Assembly (NCBI RefSeq): GCF_019430885.1
Contig: NZ_JAHYBZ010000004.1
Coordinates: 434,001-498,000, forward strand
DNA from: Roseomonas alba
Lineage (GTDB): Bacteria > Pseudomonadota > Alphaproteobacteria > Acetobacterales > Acetobacteraceae
Length of the DNA stretch: 64,000 bases
Reading direction: 5' to 3'
Position 1 is the first letter of the stretch; every line of letters starts with the position of its first letter. Below the pieces are notes generated by a model. It was given only the letters and a program-made list of their open reading frames with translations, did not search any database and was not told where the DNA came from. This document shows positions 8,392 to 17,137 of the stretch, one piece after another. A program made the position numbers and the translations under genes.

Positions 8392-11274
8392 CTAGCCTTT
8401 GCCACCGCCCACTGTTTCTTCTAGTAGCTGTTCTCGCTCGCCTTCAGTCGGCACGGATGGCACCAATGCCTCTCGCATCAGGCGCCGCTTTCGATCAAGC
8501 AAGGCATGGAGATTCTGGTCGAAAGACCGCCTGGCGTCCGGCAGCATGGCCACCGGAACATGAATGGTGACTGGCCGCATTTGGCCAATGCGAAGGACGC
8601 GGCCATTGCATTGGTCCTCAACCGCCGGGTTCCACCAACGTGAGAGATGGATGACATGATTGGCTGCGGTGAGCGTGAGCCCAACGCCGCCGGCCCGCGG
8701 AGAAAGCAGCATGATATCGAAACCCGCGTTGGAAGCCTGGAAACTGTCGACGCGGGCCTGTCTTGCCCTACCATCTACCGTGCCGTTGATGACCATGGGC
8801 GTGGCGGGCAAGCGATAGCGTCGTTGCAATAGGCCCGCCAGGCGCGCTTGCATGGCTAGGTCATCAAGGAAGATCAGGGCTCGCTCGCCCTTTGCCGCGA
8901 TCTCGTCGAGTGCCTCAATTGCAACGCTCAGGCGTGCGGAGCTGGCGATGAATGCCGCATCCCCGATCTCAATCCCGCTGTCCGGATGCAGGCAAATGGC
9001 GCGCAGTCGCTGCAGTGCCTCCAGAACCGAACCGCGTCGCGAGGCATCCTGGGCTGACCGAATGGTTTCCTCGTATTCCTCCAGTTGCATGGCCTGCATG
9101 ACGGCCGTCCGCACCATCACTTCGCAGGCTGGAAGCTCTGGCAGGCGATCCTCCTTCAGACGACGCAAGAGCAGAGGGGGCTGCCTCTCCCTCTCCCGAT
9201 CGAGGCTTTCACGCAAACGCCGCAGCGTCTCGGTGTCGGCGTTCCGCTCGAAGCGCGCGCTGAACGACTTCAGGTCGCCGAGGCAGCCGGGATGAACGGC
9301 GTCAACGATGCACCAGAGGTCCGCAAGACGGTTCTCGACTGGCGTTCCGGTAAGGCCGACGCGGAACTCCGCCTGCATCGCCTTCGCGGCGTCGGTCAGG
9401 CGCACACCCGGAGTTTTGATCTTCTGGGCCTCATCGAAGAGCAATGCAGCAAAACGCACCTCGCCGAAGTCGCGGTCGTAGTCGCGCAGCGTTTCATAAG
9501 TCGTCAGCACCCAGTCCGCCTCTCGCAACTTTCGGACATCGAGTGCAGGCCGACCGTCATGGTCCCGTCTTCGCATTGCCGCCAAACCACTGCCATAGGC
9601 GGCTGCACAGCGTCCCAAGCCGGGAGCGAGCAAGTGCCGGTCATGCTCCGCGCGCCAGTTTTCCAGCAAACCCGTCGGCGCGACGATTAGGATCGGCGCT
9701 CGTCGGATTAAGCCTGCCGTCATCCCTTCGCGGAGCCAGGCGAGAAAGGCCAATCCCTGCAGGGTCTTCCCCAAACCCATGTCGTCGGCAAGCAGTACGC
9801 CCGGAAGGCCTCTCGACCATGCGCGCTGCAGCCACGTGATACCTTCGGCCTGGTGCGGCATCGGTCGCGTCGCAAGCGCCTGTGGTAGGCGATGCAGCGG
9901 TGCAGGACGCGCTGGGGCTACGTCCTCCTCAACATCAAGCTCCTCCTCGTTGGGTTTAATCAGCAACGCCTCGGGAGCCGGCCCGGTGTTCTTCGGTGCG
10001 CGCGCCGGCCGCATCAATGCAGCCTCGGCCTGCTGCAGCGCCTCAAGGGTCTCGTGGCGGGCAGGGATCTCGACCCGCTCGCCCGCCACAATGAGATCTA
10101 TGTTCGGTCTGCCTGCTCCGATCGCTTCCTCGATCCGGCTTTGCAAGGCCAGGATCTCATCCCGGCTTAATGCAATCGGGCGGCCGTCTACTTCGATCCC
10201 GCCAGCGGAGGCCTCACCACCTGCTGCCTCACCTTCATTCCCTTGGGGACCGAACCAATCCGTCGCGGGCAATGGAACCCACGGCAGCACGCGTCTCGTC
10301 CAAAGTCCAAGGCCCACCACGCGCTCCGACCAAACAGGCGTCTCCTGGAACACCTGCTCGAAAACAGTCGGGTCCGTCTCGTCCCCAAGGACCTCGCGCA
10401 GGAACGCGCGTGGGGAAGCGGCAAAGGCGCGCCGCGTCGCCGGCGGCGCCGAGGAGATGCGACGCACCTCTGCCAGCGCACGACGAAGCGGCGGTGCGAG
10501 CACCACGATCCAACCATCGCCGAGCGTGTAGACTGGGCGAGCAGTCGTAAACCCTTGGAACTGCTCCTCGCCAAAGCGACGCTGTTTCTCGGGCGCCAGG
10601 ATTGGCTCCGAAGTCTCGGCGCCGCTGCGATGGAGGACAGGCACAAGGCTCAGCGCGTCTCCCTCCCCCTGGAGGTCCAGGGAGAAAGCATCCGCCTGAA
10701 CAATGGTGATCCTACCGAGTAGCCCCCGCGCTGAGACTTCTCCCTGCAGTTCGGCTGCGGGCAGCGCTTCGCGAAGGGCCGCGATTGCCGCGAGCCGTGC
10801 GGCCATGTCGTCGGCCGAAGCGGCGGCAAGGCTGTCCACGGCCTCCGCGATATCAAGTAGGGTCGTCGGAAGCCGCTGCAGTTCGGCGCCAACCCGAAGC
10901 CACGCGCCGATTCGCTCTACGCCAAGCACCGCTTGGCCGTTCGAGCGCTGCCAGGAAAGTACGGCTCGGAAGCCAGGATGGACCAAGTTGCCGTGGCCTT
11001 CCACCACCGCGCGTAGTCCGGTCGCCGGTGGCAGGCCGACAACTGCAGCCTCGCGGGCACTCAGTCCAGCGATCGCTTGGTGTTCGACCAGCAGCGCCTC
11101 GCCCTCTGCAATGGCACTGCCAGCCGCGATGAGGCGTTGCGCCAGATCCACGCCCGGCAGCAGAGGGGCGGGCGCTTCGAGCGCCCACAGATCGATGGGC
11201 ACGGCCGCATCGGGCCCTTCCAGTCGGATCTCCGTCCATTCCGATGATACACGATGGGTCAAGCGCAGCGTCAT
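8392..11274 (-). CDS. zorD: Zorya system SNF2 helicase ZorD
   Basis: This 960-residue protein has a long N-terminal region (about 1-470) with no obvious motif and a C-terminal SNF2-family ATPase. Helicase motif I is 'DDMGLGKT' (about residue 500), the DEAH-like box is 'FDEAQKIK' (about 615), and motif VI lies in 'QCNGRVLRIGQ' near residue 900. In characterised type I Zorya systems ZorD is the ATP-dependent nuclease/translocase that destroys phage DNA after the ZorAB motor is triggered. The start at 11274 is set by an ATGA overlap with the zorC stop, which implies translational coupling. The zorABCD order and the absence of zorE define type I. The identification rests on both the domain and the operon context. 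Confidence 0.9.
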   Translation of the reverse strand: MTLRLTHRVSSEWTEIRLEGPDAAVPIDLWALEAPAPLLPGVDLAQRLIAAGSAIAEGEALLVEHQAIAGLSAREAAVVGLPPATGLRAVVEGHGNLVHPGFRAVLSWQRSNGQAVLGVERIGAWLRVGAELQRLPTTLLDIAEAVDSLAAASADDMAARLAAIAALREALPAAELQGEVSARGLLGRITIVQADAFSLDLQGEGDALSLVPVLHRSGAETSEPILAPEKQRRFGEEQFQGFTTARPVYTLGDGWIVVLAPPLRRALAEVRRISSAPPATRRAFAASPRAFLREVLGDETDPTVFEQVFQETPVWSERVVGLGLWTRRVLPWVPLPATDWFGPQGNEGEAAGGEASAGGIEVDGRPIALSRDEILALQSRIEEAIGAGRPNIDLIVAGERVEIPARHETLEALQQAEAALMRPARAPKNTGPAPEALLIKPNEEELDVEEDVAPARPAPLHRLPQALATRPMPHQAEGITWLQRAWSRGLPGVLLADDMGLGKTLQGLAFLAWLREGMTAGLIRRAPILIVAPTGLLENWRAEHDRHLLAPGLGRCAAAYGSGLAAMRRRDHDGRPALDVRKLREADWVLTTYETLRDYDRDFGEVRFAALLFDEAQKIKTPGVRLTDAAKAMQAEFRVGLTGTPVENRLADLWCIVDAVHPGCLGDLKSFSARFERNADTETLRRLRESLDRERERQPPLLLRRLKEDRLPELPACEVMVRTAVMQAMQLEEYEETIRSAQDASRRGSVLEALQRLRAICLHPDSGIEIGDAAFIASSARLSVAIEALDEIAAKGERALIFLDDLAMQARLAGLLQRRYRLPATPMVINGTVDGRARQARVDSFQASNAGFDIMLLSPRAGGVGLTLTAANHVIHLSRWWNPAVEDQCNGRVLRIGQMRPVTIHVPVAMLPDARRSFDQNLHALLDRKRRLMREALVPSVPTEGEREQLLEETVGGGKG

Positions 11275-12713
11275 GTCGGCATCCAGTTGGAGCGGGTGAG
11301 CGTGATGCGGGCTTTCCGTGCGATCAGCTCCGCCGCGCTGCCCTGCCACACGCCGTTATCGGAGCCCCTATGCACTAGCCCCATCCCGTCAGCGGATCCT
11401 CCCACGCCGGTCTCCGGACTCGGCGGGAAAGGGAGCCCCTTGCTGACTAGATCATCCCGCGCGTAGGTCTGGCGATGCAGTGCTGGTGCATTCGCCCAGT
11501 CCCTTGGCCATGCACGTAACTTGCCGTTGTGGCTCCACTCGCAGACGACAAGCGGGCCAATGTGCATGAGCAGCACGGACTGATTGCCCTGCACGCCGCC
11601 ACCCTCGAGGCGCCCGTGGGCGCCGGCAAGATCGCGCACTGCGCGGGCGGCTGATCCAACCCGATAGCCGAGGGCGAGCCAGGCATCCTCAATGGCGCCT
11701 CGCTCGAGGTACGCAGACCAGAACGCCTTGCGATAACGCCACTGATGGTCCAGCGCGTATTCGTCAATCAAGTCGAAGAAGGCGTCGAGAGAGGCGCGTG
11801 CGAGCCAGCGGCGCATCAGTGCCGTTGCGGTATCGCCGACAGGGGTCCAGTTCGGAGCGCGCGTTCGCGGATCCCCGAGATGCCGCAGGAGGAAGTCCCG
11901 CACGGGATCCCGCAGAGCCGCGTCCGGGGCACGCCCTGCATCGAGCCACGCACCAAGCAGGCCGCGGCCCACGGCACCCCGCATCTCCTGCCCGAAGCGA
12001 AGCTTGTCGTCCGGCGCCAGCACCGCAAGGCTGCGGTCGAGCATGACGCGCGCATCACTGCCGCGAAGCACCGCCGGCAGCATCGCCAGCAGCTCCGATA
12101 GGACGGCCCGCATGTAGCCGCCGGTCGCGCGGAATGAGTCATCGAGACCGATCGCCATCCAGATTTGGCCAACCTCCTGTCGGCCCGACAGCAAGGCCTT
12201 CGCAATCCGCGGCACGCCTTTGCTAGCGTCGAAGATGGCGAAGTCACGATCGGCCTCCTGCCAACGCTGCAGAAGGGCATCCTGCGAGGCTCGGAGCAAC
12301 CTGCGTATAGCGAGGCCGCCCTCCCGTGCGACTCCGCTGTCTGCCGCGTAGTCGCGCAACCAGGCCTCGATCATCGCGCGGATGAGGCGAGGCGAAGCGC
12401 TCGCGGCTCCGATCATGGCCTCCATCAAACCCGGAATGGCCGCTCCTTGTGGCGATCCGTTCCACAGAATCCAGACGGCATTGCGCAATTCGCGTCGGGT
12501 GATAGGCACCTTGTCCCCGCCGGTGAATACCGCCTGCATTCGCTTGCGCAGCGCCTCGAGGTCGGTCGCGGAGGGGATGCGGATCCCCTGGAACATGGTC
12601 TCAAGCTGTGCGGCCGCGCGCTGGCTGGGTGACTTCGACAATTGGTCGAAAGCACGGGGCACCAAGGTGATGCCAGCCTTGAGCCGGCCAAGCGCATCAC
12701 GGGCGTGGCTCAT
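11271..12713 (-). CDS. zorC: Zorya system protein ZorC (EH-signature)
   Basis: This 480-residue helical protein lies between zorB and zorD. Its C-terminal part carries the two conserved features that name the EH-signature family: Glu342 in 'IEDAWLALGYR' and His395 in 'CEWSHNGKLRAW'. In E. coli Zorya, ZorC binds DNA and is required for defence, and mutation of the equivalent Glu and His residues abolishes protection. The ATG at 12713 overlaps the zorB stop as ATGA, and the stop overlaps the zorD start in the same way, so B, C and D should be translated as a coupled unit. The frame is open further upstream, but that extension runs inside zorB. Without the neighbours the family assignment would be less certain. 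Confidence 0.88.
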   Translation of the reverse strand: MSHARDALGRLKAGITLVPRAFDQLSKSPSQRAAAQLETMFQGIRIPSATDLEALRKRMQAVFTGGDKVPITRRELRNAVWILWNGSPQGAAIPGLMEAMIGAASASPRLIRAMIEAWLRDYAADSGVAREGGLAIRRLLRASQDALLQRWQEADRDFAIFDASKGVPRIAKALLSGRQEVGQIWMAIGLDDSFRATGGYMRAVLSELLAMLPAVLRGSDARVMLDRSLAVLAPDDKLRFGQEMRGAVGRGLLGAWLDAGRAPDAALRDPVRDFLLRHLGDPRTRAPNWTPVGDTATALMRRWLARASLDAFFDLIDEYALDHQWRYRKAFWSAYLERGAIEDAWLALGYRVGSAARAVRDLAGAHGRLEGGGVQGNQSVLLMHIGPLVVCEWSHNGKLRAWPRDWANAPALHRQTYARDDLVSKGLPFPPSPETGVGGSADGMGLVHRGSDNGVWQGSAAELIARKARITLTRSNWMPT

Positions 12714-13585
12714 GGCGGCAGCCGTCGAAGCGCCTCGACCTGCTCGATCAGCCGCTGCACCTCTTCCGACGTCCGCGAGGAGAGGAGGAATCGCAGATCG
12801 ATGCGACGGTTCTGGGCAAAGGCTACCTCCGTCGTGCCCCATGCAACGGGCCGCCGTTGGCCGTAGCCGGAGAGCCCGAGCAGCGGTACACCGTCAGCGT
12901 TCCGCAACTCGTCGAGCGAGGGCTGCAGCCGTCGCAGCTCGGCGAAAACGCTGAGTGCCCGGCTCGCTGAGAGCCGGTCGTTCTGCAGCACGGATTGCTC
13001 GGCGGTTTGGTTGGTGAAGCCTTGCTGGTCCGTGTGGCCTTCAATGAACACGGCTTCCAGGATGGGTGCATCTCGGGGGCCACAGCGCGAGCGATCGGTG
13101 GTGCCGTTGGTGAAGCAGGGGAGGATCCGCCCGAGGGTCTCGGCGAGAACCTGAACTGTTTGCTGGGCGCGCCCCAACAGATCGGCGCTTCCGGTGTTGA
13201 AGGGCACGTCCTCCGACAGACGCAAAACGCCCGACTGCTGGTCGATCCGGACTTGCATTCTACGTCCGTCTGGGAAGCGGTGTCGCTCCAATTCCGATTT
13301 GAGGCGGTCCAGTAGCTCGGCCCGCCCCTGCTCGCGCTCGCGGATCTCCTGCTGAAGACGGGCGATCACGGCGTCCAGCGCGGTCTGCAGTCGCTCGTTC
13401 TGCAAGCGGAGACGTTCATAACGATCGAGCGCGACGACCTGATCCCGTTCCGCGTCGCGGTAGTTCAGCGCGAAGACGGTGAGCATCAGCAGAAATATGA
13501 AGAGGATCCCGACCATCAGGTCGCTCACCGAGGCGAAGTATCCTTCGCCTCCCTCCGCGTCCGGCTCTGTCGTGCTACGCGCCAT
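12710..13585 (-). CDS. zorB: Zorya system stator protein ZorB (MotB/OmpA-like)
   Basis: This 291-residue protein has one transmembrane helix at about residues 22-41 starting with Asp22 ('SVSDLMVGILFIFLLML'), a coiled-coil linker (about 45-103), and a C-terminal OmpA-like peptidoglycan-binding domain: 'EGHTDQQG' at 182-189, 'GYGQRRP' at 240-246 and 'NRRIDLRF' at 259-266. This is the MotB plan. The membrane aspartate is the expected proton-carrying residue of the ZorAB rotary motor, and the OmpA domain anchors the complex to the cell wall. A Cys-containing insertion ('LPCFTNGTTDRSRCG') sits in the periplasmic domain before the EGHTD motif; two cysteines there could form a disulfide. The start lies 2 bases after the zorA stop. 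Confidence 0.92.
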   Translation of the reverse strand: MARSTTEPDAEGGEGYFASVSDLMVGILFIFLLMLTVFALNYRDAERDQVVALDRYERLRLQNERLQTALDAVIARLQQEIREREQGRAELLDRLKSELERHRFPDGRRMQVRIDQQSGVLRLSEDVPFNTGSADLLGRAQQTVQVLAETLGRILPCFTNGTTDRSRCGPRDAPILEAVFIEGHTDQQGFTNQTAEQSVLQNDRLSASRALSVFAELRRLQPSLDELRNADGVPLLGLSGYGQRRPVAWGTTEVAFAQNRRIDLRFLLSSRTSEEVQRLIEQVEALRRLPP

Positions 13586-13587
13586 GG

Positions 13588-15954
13588 TCAGCGCTTCTTC
13601 ATTTGGTCGAGGAAGTCACCCAGCGTCTCCTCGAGCTGCTTCACTGCTGCGCCCAGATGGCTCGTTGCCTTCGCAAGATTGCTATCAGTCTGCGTGACGA
13701 AGGCGGCAACCTGCCCAGTGAAGCCTTTGAGCCCCTTCTGCAATTCGTCGAGGGTGCGGGCGAGTTCCTTATCCACGCCTTCGAATCGGGCGGCGGCTTG
13801 GGTCAGCCCCTCCATGAGTCTGCCACTCGTCGTCTGCGTGCCTTCGAGGCGCGCCACGGCACCGGCGATCTGTTCCATCGCTGCGCGCAAACCTTCTGCA
13901 ACGGCGCGAAGCGGCTGGACGGCATCCCTGGCCGCTGCTCCGGCTGCTTTGAGGTCTGCGGCGCCGACGGCGAACGGAGCGGACGAAGCGGTCACGACAC
14001 TCTCCAAGTCCGCGATTCTGGCGGCGATGCGCTCGGCAGCCTCTCCGAGCAGCCGGGCTTGCGCACCCATACCTTCCATCCGAGCCGCCACCGCACTGCC
14101 AGCAGATTGGAGATGCGCGCCAGCAGCCTCCCCGCCCTCACGCAAAGCCGCGGCGGAAGCGGTACCGGCGTCAGTGACACCCTTGGCCGCCTCGGCGAGC
14201 GCTGCTGCCAGCGCCGTCCCTGCTTCGCCTAGCGAAACTCGCAGAACTTCTCCGCCTGCCGTCGCCTGTTCGCGGACCACTTCGCCCGCAGCGCCGACGC
14301 TCGTCCGCAGTTCCTCCAACATCGCGCGAAGCTCGTTTCGCATCCCCTCGGTTGCCTCGGCGATGCGCTGGACGGCGTCTTCGGCGCCACGTCCGAGTGC
14401 ACCCCCAGACGCTTCTCCCGCCTTCTCCAGGATCGCAGCAACGTTCGCCGCGGTGGCTTCGAACCCCAAGGCAGCCGCCGCGATCCGCTCCGCTAGCGCC
14501 TCGAAAGCGGAGGATCCGGCCGTCCGGCTGGCCTCGGCGAGCGAGCGGAGCTCGCCCAGCATGGCGGCGAATTGCTCAGCAAGCCGGGCATTCGATGCCT
14601 GCGACTCTTCACCCATGCGGCGCTGCATATCGTTGGCCGCAGCTGAGAGCGTCTCGGCCACCTGCCGAGCTGCCACCTCGAAGGTGCTCGCGGCAGCCTC
14701 GATGCGCGCCGAGAGCTTCTCCCCGGCATCGGTGCCGACCGCCCGGGTCTGTTCCGCCGTGGCTCGTAGCGCTTCCACAACCCCCGTCATCTGATCGGTG
14801 ATGCGGCCAAGAGCCCTTTCGGCGCCTTCCCCCATCCGCGTTGCCATCGAGTCGGCTGCTTGCGCCATGCGGACAGCAGCATCGCCAAGGCTGCTCTGCA
14901 CCCCTTCGAGCCGGCTGCCGAGGCTCGAAAGGGTGTCCGCCACCTGCTGCATGCGATCCCCGGTACCGCCCTGAAGACGCTCTAGAAAGGCGTCGAGCAT
15001 CGTCTGGATGGCATCCTCGTTGCGGGAGGACATGCCGGCCGCCAATTGCTGAACGGCCTGGGCCAGTGGCCCGACGTGCTCACCAAGGCGCTGATCGAAC
15101 GCCCTGTCGAGCGCTGTACCGATGTTGATTGCGAGGTCCGTGTTGAAAGACTGGAGTTGCTCGTGCTGCTTCGAGAGAATGCGGTTGGCCTCAGCCTGAA
15201 GGGCTGCGGGCGTGACGAGCGGTACCCTGACTTCGACCGCCTCCAGAAACCGATCGAGCTCGGAGTCCGTTCTCTTGAGACTATCTTTACGAAGTAACGC
15301 ATATGAAATGGACAAGAAAAGGCCGACGAGAGAGGTGATGAACTTAAATGAGGCAGTATCGAGCAGGTTCTTTAGTGCTCGGTTGCGCTCGGTCTGGACC
15401 GAATTGACCGGTAAGGGCCGGCTGGCTGTCTCCTGGACCGGCGCCTCCACGACGGTCCTGCGGGCGATCTCTTGAGCCGGTTCCCCTGCGACGATGCCGC
15501 CTGCTGTGCCGAGCGCCGCGGCCAACCCAAGGAAGGTGAAGAGGAGGCCGGCACCTACCAGCAAGTTCGGCATCGCTGCGTGATAGCGGGTATCGACTCC
15601 GACCGCCCGCAGCAGGGAACCGACGTCGAACCAGTCCCCCGCACGGCTGGTCGCCCGGACTACGCCGACCTGGTCCTGATCTTTCGGGATTAGCAGCGAA
15701 TCACGAAATTCGCGCCAGCGCCCACCCACCAGAGGGATCTTCGCCAGTTCCGCCGAAAGGCTTTCATAGGTGCGCGTGAAGCCGGGGGCATCAGACACCG
15801 ATTCAAGCCGCTGCCGCGCTTCGGCCAGTGCCTTCGACACAGCGCGCGTGCCGGACACGAGGCGGGCTGCTGAAAGCACGGCCCACGCCACGAGCAGGCC
15901 GACTACTGACCAAACAACCCAACTGCTCGCAATGATCGGCGCTATGAGATGCAT
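13588..15954 (-). CDS. zorA: Zorya system motor protein ZorA (MotA/ExbB-like)
   Basis: This 788-residue protein has three hydrophobic helices (about 10-30, 129-155 and 204-222) arranged as in MotA/ExbB-like motor proteins. A cytoplasmic tail of about 560 residues follows, extremely rich in Ala, Glu, Arg and Gln and predicted to be a continuous helical coiled coil. In characterised type I Zorya, five ZorA subunits surround two ZorB, and the long ZorA tail transmits the invasion signal into the cytoplasm and recruits ZorC and ZorD. It is the first gene of the zorABCD operon. Its ATG is 79 bases from the divergent gene at 16034. The Ala-rich tail gives weak similarity to chemoreceptor and tape-measure proteins; the membrane part and the adjacent zorB settle the call. 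Confidence 0.92.
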   Translation of the reverse strand: MHLIAPIIASSWVVWSVVGLLVAWAVLSAARLVSGTRAVSKALAEARQRLESVSDAPGFTRTYESLSAELAKIPLVGGRWREFRDSLLIPKDQDQVGVVRATSRAGDWFDVGSLLRAVGVDTRYHAAMPNLLVGAGLLFTFLGLAAALGTAGGIVAGEPAQEIARRTVVEAPVQETASRPLPVNSVQTERNRALKNLLDTASFKFITSLVGLFLSISYALLRKDSLKRTDSELDRFLEAVEVRVPLVTPAALQAEANRILSKQHEQLQSFNTDLAINIGTALDRAFDQRLGEHVGPLAQAVQQLAAGMSSRNEDAIQTMLDAFLERLQGGTGDRMQQVADTLSSLGSRLEGVQSSLGDAAVRMAQAADSMATRMGEGAERALGRITDQMTGVVEALRATAEQTRAVGTDAGEKLSARIEAAASTFEVAARQVAETLSAAANDMQRRMGEESQASNARLAEQFAAMLGELRSLAEASRTAGSSAFEALAERIAAAALGFEATAANVAAILEKAGEASGGALGRGAEDAVQRIAEATEGMRNELRAMLEELRTSVGAAGEVVREQATAGGEVLRVSLGEAGTALAAALAEAAKGVTDAGTASAAALREGGEAAGAHLQSAGSAVAARMEGMGAQARLLGEAAERIAARIADLESVVTASSAPFAVGAADLKAAGAAARDAVQPLRAVAEGLRAAMEQIAGAVARLEGTQTTSGRLMEGLTQAAARFEGVDKELARTLDELQKGLKGFTGQVAAFVTQTDSNLAKATSHLGAAVKQLEETLGDFLDQMKKR

Positions 15955-16033
15955 GTTTCCTGTAGGCCCCAGTTTTAATAAGTTTGGCGCGACGATCGAT
16001 GCAAAACAATCAAGGGCTCAGGCTGTTTGCCAG

Positions 16034-17137
16034 ATGACTTCCACCGTCCTGGTCCGGGTTCTGGATGCTGACCGACCGCTGGAGGATCGCACCTGTCGCC
16101 TGCTGCGGCTGCGCGATGGCCGGCAGGCGGCTGTCTGGCGTGGGCTTGCCTATCCATTGCGTGACGATGGGGCAATCGATGTCGCGGGGCCGGGTATAGC
16201 GCCGGCCGAGTGCCTGCCGCCGGCACGGGACGTCGGCACAACTGAGCAATCGCTCCGTTGGGGCATTGTGGAGGGGGCGGAGGAGGCCTGGATCCTGTTG
16301 GCAGGTACCGTCACGGACCGTGACGGGGCGGCATCGCATCTTCGCGGAGCGGGCCTAGCCGTACTGCGCAGCGGTGCTTGGCTCGGCGATCCGGTCGATG
16401 GCTTCGCAGCGGACTGGTTCGTCCGCATTGCTCGCCCACCGGGCGGAGGCGAACTCCGGCGACTGATTGAGGGTGTTCTGGGCCATCCCTTTGGCGTTCC
16501 GCAGGCCGTAAGCGAAGCCTCCGAAGGCCTCCGCCAGCGTCTGGTGAGATCCGAGTTGGAGCGCTTGCGGACGGAGGCTGTCGCGCTGCGGGGTGAAGTC
16601 GCGCGGCTACGAGCGGACGCTGGCAGCGCGGCGGAGTTGGTCGCGCGCATCGCCACGCTGGAAGCCGCTCTCGATGACGCGAACCGAGAGTTGGCAAAGG
16701 AGAGAGCGACGCCTGCGGCCGTAGTGTCGACGGCATCGCCGGCTGTGGAGGCGCCGGCTTCCGCCCAGGCATCGCCACGCCTTGCGCGTCGCCTGCAGGA
16801 CGAGGTTGCTGCCGTGCTGGAAACGCTGCTGCCCGGTATGCAGTTGCTGCGTGACAGTCTCGTCGTTGCGAGCGGGGAGTTCCGTGACCGCTCCGGATTC
16901 TACCGTGCACTCCGCGAACTGTCCCAAGGCGGCCCGCGTCTGCCGCCCGCATGGAAGAAGTTGCGCGGCATGGACGATTGGTGGGAACGCCATGTCAGCA
17001 ACGGCGAGGACGACGCGGGGCGCGTCTATGCACGTGCCAGTCGCGGAGGATTGCAGTGGTCGGTCCTGCTGTCCCACAAGGGCGACCAGGAACGTGACCT
17101 CGTCTGGCTTCGGCGGACTATCTGCCACGAGGCGTGA
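16034..17137 (+). CDS. Unrecognised coiled-coil protein divergent from Zorya
   Basis: This 367-residue protein belongs to no family I recognise. The start at ATG 16034 (protein start 'MTSTVLVRVLDADRP') is preferred; the frame is open further upstream only because it runs antisense through zorA. Residues 1-155 form a beta-rich N-terminal domain. Residues 163-225 are a strong coiled coil ('SELERLRTEAVALRGEVARL'). Residues 226-248 are an Ala/Pro linker. Residues 250-367 form a compact C-terminal domain with 'LPPAWKKLRGMDDWWERH' and 'SVLLSHKGDQERDLVWLRR'. There is no signal peptide or membrane segment, so it should be cytoplasmic. It shares a 79-base divergent promoter region with zorA. A regulator, sensor or accessory of the Zorya system is the natural guess, but that is inference from position only. 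Confidence 0.7.
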   Translation: MTSTVLVRVLDADRPLEDRTCRLLRLRDGRQAAVWRGLAYPLRDDGAIDVAGPGIAPAECLPPARDVGTTEQSLRWGIVEGAEEAWILLAGTVTDRDGAASHLRGAGLAVLRSGAWLGDPVDGFAADWFVRIARPPGGGELRRLIEGVLGHPFGVPQAVSEASEGLRQRLVRSELERLRTEAVALRGEVARLRADAGSAAELVARIATLEAALDDANRELAKERATPAAVVSTASPAVEAPASAQASPRLARRLQDEVAAVLETLLPGMQLLRDSLVVASGEFRDRSGFYRALRELSQGGPRLPPAWKKLRGMDDWWERHVSNGEDDAGRVYARASRGGLQWSVLLSHKGDQERDLVWLRRTICHEA

